From assembly GCA_035547675.1 (NCBI GenBank), contig DASZUI010000152.1:1-6809 (forward strand): a stretch of DNA of 6,809 nt, read 5' to 3'. Position numbers and translations under genes: made by a program. Origin of the DNA: DASZTU01 sp035547675 (GTDB lineage Bacteria > Pseudomonadota > Alphaproteobacteria > Rhizobiales > Devosiaceae). Positions 5,577 to 6,809 of the stretch are shown here, one piece after another. Position 1 is the first letter of the stretch. Each line of letters begins with the position of its first letter. The notes under the pieces are model-generated. The model had not been told where the DNA came from and searched no databases. It saw only the letters and a list, made by a program, of their open reading frames with translations.

Positions 5577-5641
5577 CCTCCCCCTTTGCGGGGGGGGGGT
5601 GGCGGCAGCCGGGTGGGGGTAAGCAACGCGCGCCGGCGGTA
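5577..5641 (+). repeat. Family D repeat with G10 run
   Basis: CCCTCCCCCTTTGCG then ten Gs (5590-5599), TGGCGGCAGCC, GGGTGGGGGT and AAGCAACGCG. The segment GGCTGCCGCC at 2591-2600 and its neighbours are the reverse complement of the middle of this unit. So the murL-murD2 operon is flanked by oppositely oriented family D copies. Confidence 0.65.
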
Positions 5642-5672
5642 GAGGCACCGGCACCACCTGAGCGCGCGGCTC

Positions 5673-5709
5673 CCCTCACCCTGACCCTCTCCCCAGAGGG
5701 GCGAGGGGA
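5673..5709. repeat. CCCTCACCCTGACC / GGGGCGAGGGG repeat
   Basis: CCTC-TCCCC, loop AGA, GGGG-c-GAGG forms a hairpin at 5686-5706, preceded by CCCTCACCCTGA. This is the second copy of the half-unit seen at 131-157. It is followed by a family A hairpin in both places. Confidence 0.65.
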
Positions 5710-5743
5710 CGCGGTGGCAAGGCCGTGACAAATTCACAGTGTC

Positions 5744-5763
5744 ATTCCGGCGAAGGCCGGAAT
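5744..5763. repeat. Palindromic repeat family A, copy 4
   Basis: ATTCCGGC (5744-5751), GAAG, GCCGGAAT (5756-5763). It lies 25 bp beyond the stop codon of the reductase gene on the opposite strand and could mark the 3' end of that transcript. No T-run follows in either direction. Confidence 0.85.
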
Positions 5764-5788
5764 CCATCTTGCCCCAGCACCACGGCAA

Positions 5789-6334
5789 TCACCCCGGCAC
5801 GTAACTCAACCTCACCGCATCCTCGCCCACCCGATCCGCCCCGACCAGTCGCAGCGGCGGCCGCGCACCCGCGAAGAACGGCTTGCCGCCGCCCAGCACG
5901 AAAGGCCGGAAATAAAGCCGATACTCGTCGATCAGGCCGAGTTCCGTCAGCGCTCCCGCAAGCGCCGGCCCCGCGACATCGATATCGCCGTCGACGTCCC
6001 TCTTCAGCCGGCGCACGAACGCCGCAAGGTCTTCGCCGACCAGCGTCGCATTGGCCCCGACCGATTTCAGCGTGCGCGACACCACAAACTTCGGCTGCGG
6101 CCGCCAGGCCGCCGCGAAGTCCCGCTCCACCTCGCCCCAGCCGGGCACGTCCTCGTCCCAGTAGCGCATCAGCTCATATATCCGGCGACCGTAGAGAATG
6201 CCGGCCAGCCCGCGCACATGGTCGTTGAAATGCTGGTGCAGCGCCGGGCCCGGCGGCGGCAATTCCGCCCCACCCTCCGGCCCGGCCACATAGCCGTCGA
6301 GCGACTGCATCATGCCGAAAATGAGCTTGGCCAT
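5789..6334 (-). CDS. Dihydrofolate reductase family protein (RibD C-terminal domain)
   Basis: A 181-residue single-domain protein of the RibD_C/DHFR-like fold, which binds NADPH. The visible family signatures are SLDGYVAG (11-18), GRRIYE (49-54), VVSRTL (84-89), VAGPALAGAL (120-129), GLIDEYRL (133-140) and PFVLGGGKPFF (144-154). These are typical of the stand-alone proteins often annotated as dihydrofolate reductase or YyaP/YwjB-like, whose physiological substrate is mostly unknown. A true DHFR or riboflavin reductase role cannot be claimed. The ATG at 6334 has GGAGAGG about 9 nt upstream. Length fits the family and no residues look missing. No signal peptide is seen. The gene is isolated by repeats on both sides and is probably transcribed alone. 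Confidence 0.9.
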   Translation of the reverse strand: MAKLIFGMMQSLDGYVAGPEGGAELPPPGPALHQHFNDHVRGLAGILYGRRIYELMRYWDEDVPGWGEVERDFAAAWRPQPKFVVSRTLKSVGANATLVGEDLAAFVRRLKRDVDGDIDVAGPALAGALTELGLIDEYRLYFRPFVLGGGKPFFAGARPPLRLVGADRVGEDAVRLSYVPG

Positions 6335-6343
6335 CGCGTTCGT

Positions 6344-6350
6344 CCTCTCC
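6344..6350 (-). promoter_or_regulatory. Ribosome binding site of the reductase gene
   Basis: GGAGAGG on the minus strand, 9 nt before the ATG at 6334. It supports this start, which also begins at the conserved N-terminal strand of the family. Confidence 0.55.
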
Positions 6351-6376
6351 GCTGCTCGTCAGCCCGCCCTGCTCGT

Positions 6377-6500
6377 CGTTCGAGGGCCCCCCGGGATCAA
6401 GTCCGGGGTCCCGCCTCAGGATGAGGTCCGTGTTTGGTTCTACCACCTCATGGTGAGGTGCGAGCCCCGGACTTGATCCGGGGCGAGCCTCGAACGATGG
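6377..6500. repeat. Two-hairpin inverted repeat family B, long form with symmetric inserts
   Basis: The arms, about 6377-6427 and 6443-6496, begin and end with CGTTCGAG/CTCGAACG and meet at TGAGGT/ACCTCA. Relative to the other family B copies, each arm carries an extra ~19-bp near-palindrome, CCGGGATCAAGTCCGGGG on the left and its inverted counterpart CCCCGGACTTGATCCGGGG on the right. AGGATG and CATGGT mark the inner bases as in the other copies. The element fills most of the gap between the reductase gene and the gene at the right edge, so any promoter of the reductase must overlap it or lie between it and the start. Confidence 0.7.
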
Positions 6501-6546
6501 GTAGCGCGCGCCGGCCGGCCGCCTGAGAACGAACGGCGTTCCGGCC

Positions 6547-6809
6547 TCATCCGCCCAGCGCCTCGGCGATCCGCCGCACCGTATTCCAGTTCCGTATCGT
6601 GCCGATGCCGAGCCGCTTCGGCGTCAGCGCCGCGCTGAGCCGCGTCGGCGCGGCCGCCGGCAAGCGTGCCCACAGATCGCCATCGACCAGCGCCAGCTTT
6701 TCCGCCGCGCGAAAGGGCGCGAGCAGCGCCAAGGTCTCGGGCCCGAGCCGCTCCCGCTGCACCCGCACCATGACGGCGCTGCCATCCGCCGTCGATTCTG
6801 CCTGAAACG
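6547..6809 (-). CDS. Unrecognised protein, C-terminal part, cut by the window edge
   Basis: The last 86 codons of a minus-strand frame are open to the right end of the window and stop at TGA 6547-6549. I do not recognise the family. The visible part is basic and rich in Ala, Leu and Arg. It contains LALLAPFRAAEKLALVDGD and ends GTIRNWNTVRRIAEALGG, which looks amphipathic and helical. An internal ATG lies at 6771, but nothing before it resembles a ribosome site, so the gene most likely starts outside the window. The composition matches the other genes here and not the repeat-derived frames. No membrane segment or metal motif is seen. Confidence 0.5.
   Translation of the reverse strand, partial: FQAESTADGSAVMVRVQRERLGPETLALLAPFRAAEKLALVDGDLWARLPAAAPTRLSAALTPKRLGIGTIRNWNTVRRIAEALGG

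Noticed and set aside
1..6809. tRNA or rRNA genes
   Set aside because: No cloverleaf with T-loop GTTCGA context and acceptor pairing, and no rRNA core sequences, were found on either strand by eye. The GGTTCGA-like strings belong to family B repeats.

Overview
The window is GC-rich DNA (roughly two-thirds G+C by eye) from what looks like an alphaproteobacterium. The gene content and the dense short palindromic repeats between genes suggest Hyphomicrobiales, perhaps near Devosia. That placement is an impression from repeat style and codon use, not a phylogenetic result. The repeats include the common hairpin ATTCCGGC-GAAG-GCCGGAAT, paired CATCCT/CATGGT hairpins, and CAAATCGATCC palindromes.

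Layout. Positions 1-792 hold no supportable gene, only repeat elements. A NUDIX hydrolase gene (885-1355, minus strand) follows, with a plausible terminator at its 3' side. A divergent metallophosphoesterase gene (1522-2421, plus) lies about 170 bp beyond its start, and the spacer carries a sigma-54-like motif. Positions 2422-2770 are packed with repeats, including a ~197-bp block bounded by 23-bp inverted ends. Next comes a two-gene operon, murL (2771-4138) and murD2 (4128-5417), whose genes overlap by 11 nt. Positions 5418-5788 hold another repeat cluster. A dihydrofolate-reductase-like (RibD C-terminal domain) gene lies at 5789-6334 (minus). A large compound inverted repeat fills most of the next gap. 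The 3' end of an unrecognised minus-strand gene runs off the right edge (6547-6809).

How the genes work together. The notable system is murL-murD2, the alternative route to D-glutamate in peptidoglycan known from Xanthomonas. MurD2 adds L-Glu, not D-Glu, to UDP-MurNAc-L-Ala. MurL then uses ATP to epimerise that terminal L-Glu to D-Glu, replacing glutamate racemase (MurI) plus canonical MurD. Sequence supports both halves. MurL has a PP-loop (GGGKDS) and a four-cysteine cluster. MurD2 keeps all Mur-ligase catalytic motifs but has lost two lysines that bind D-Glu in E. coli MurD. The NUDIX, phosphoesterase and reductase genes look like unrelated housekeeping or accessory genes. Their neighbourhood gives no firm pathway link.
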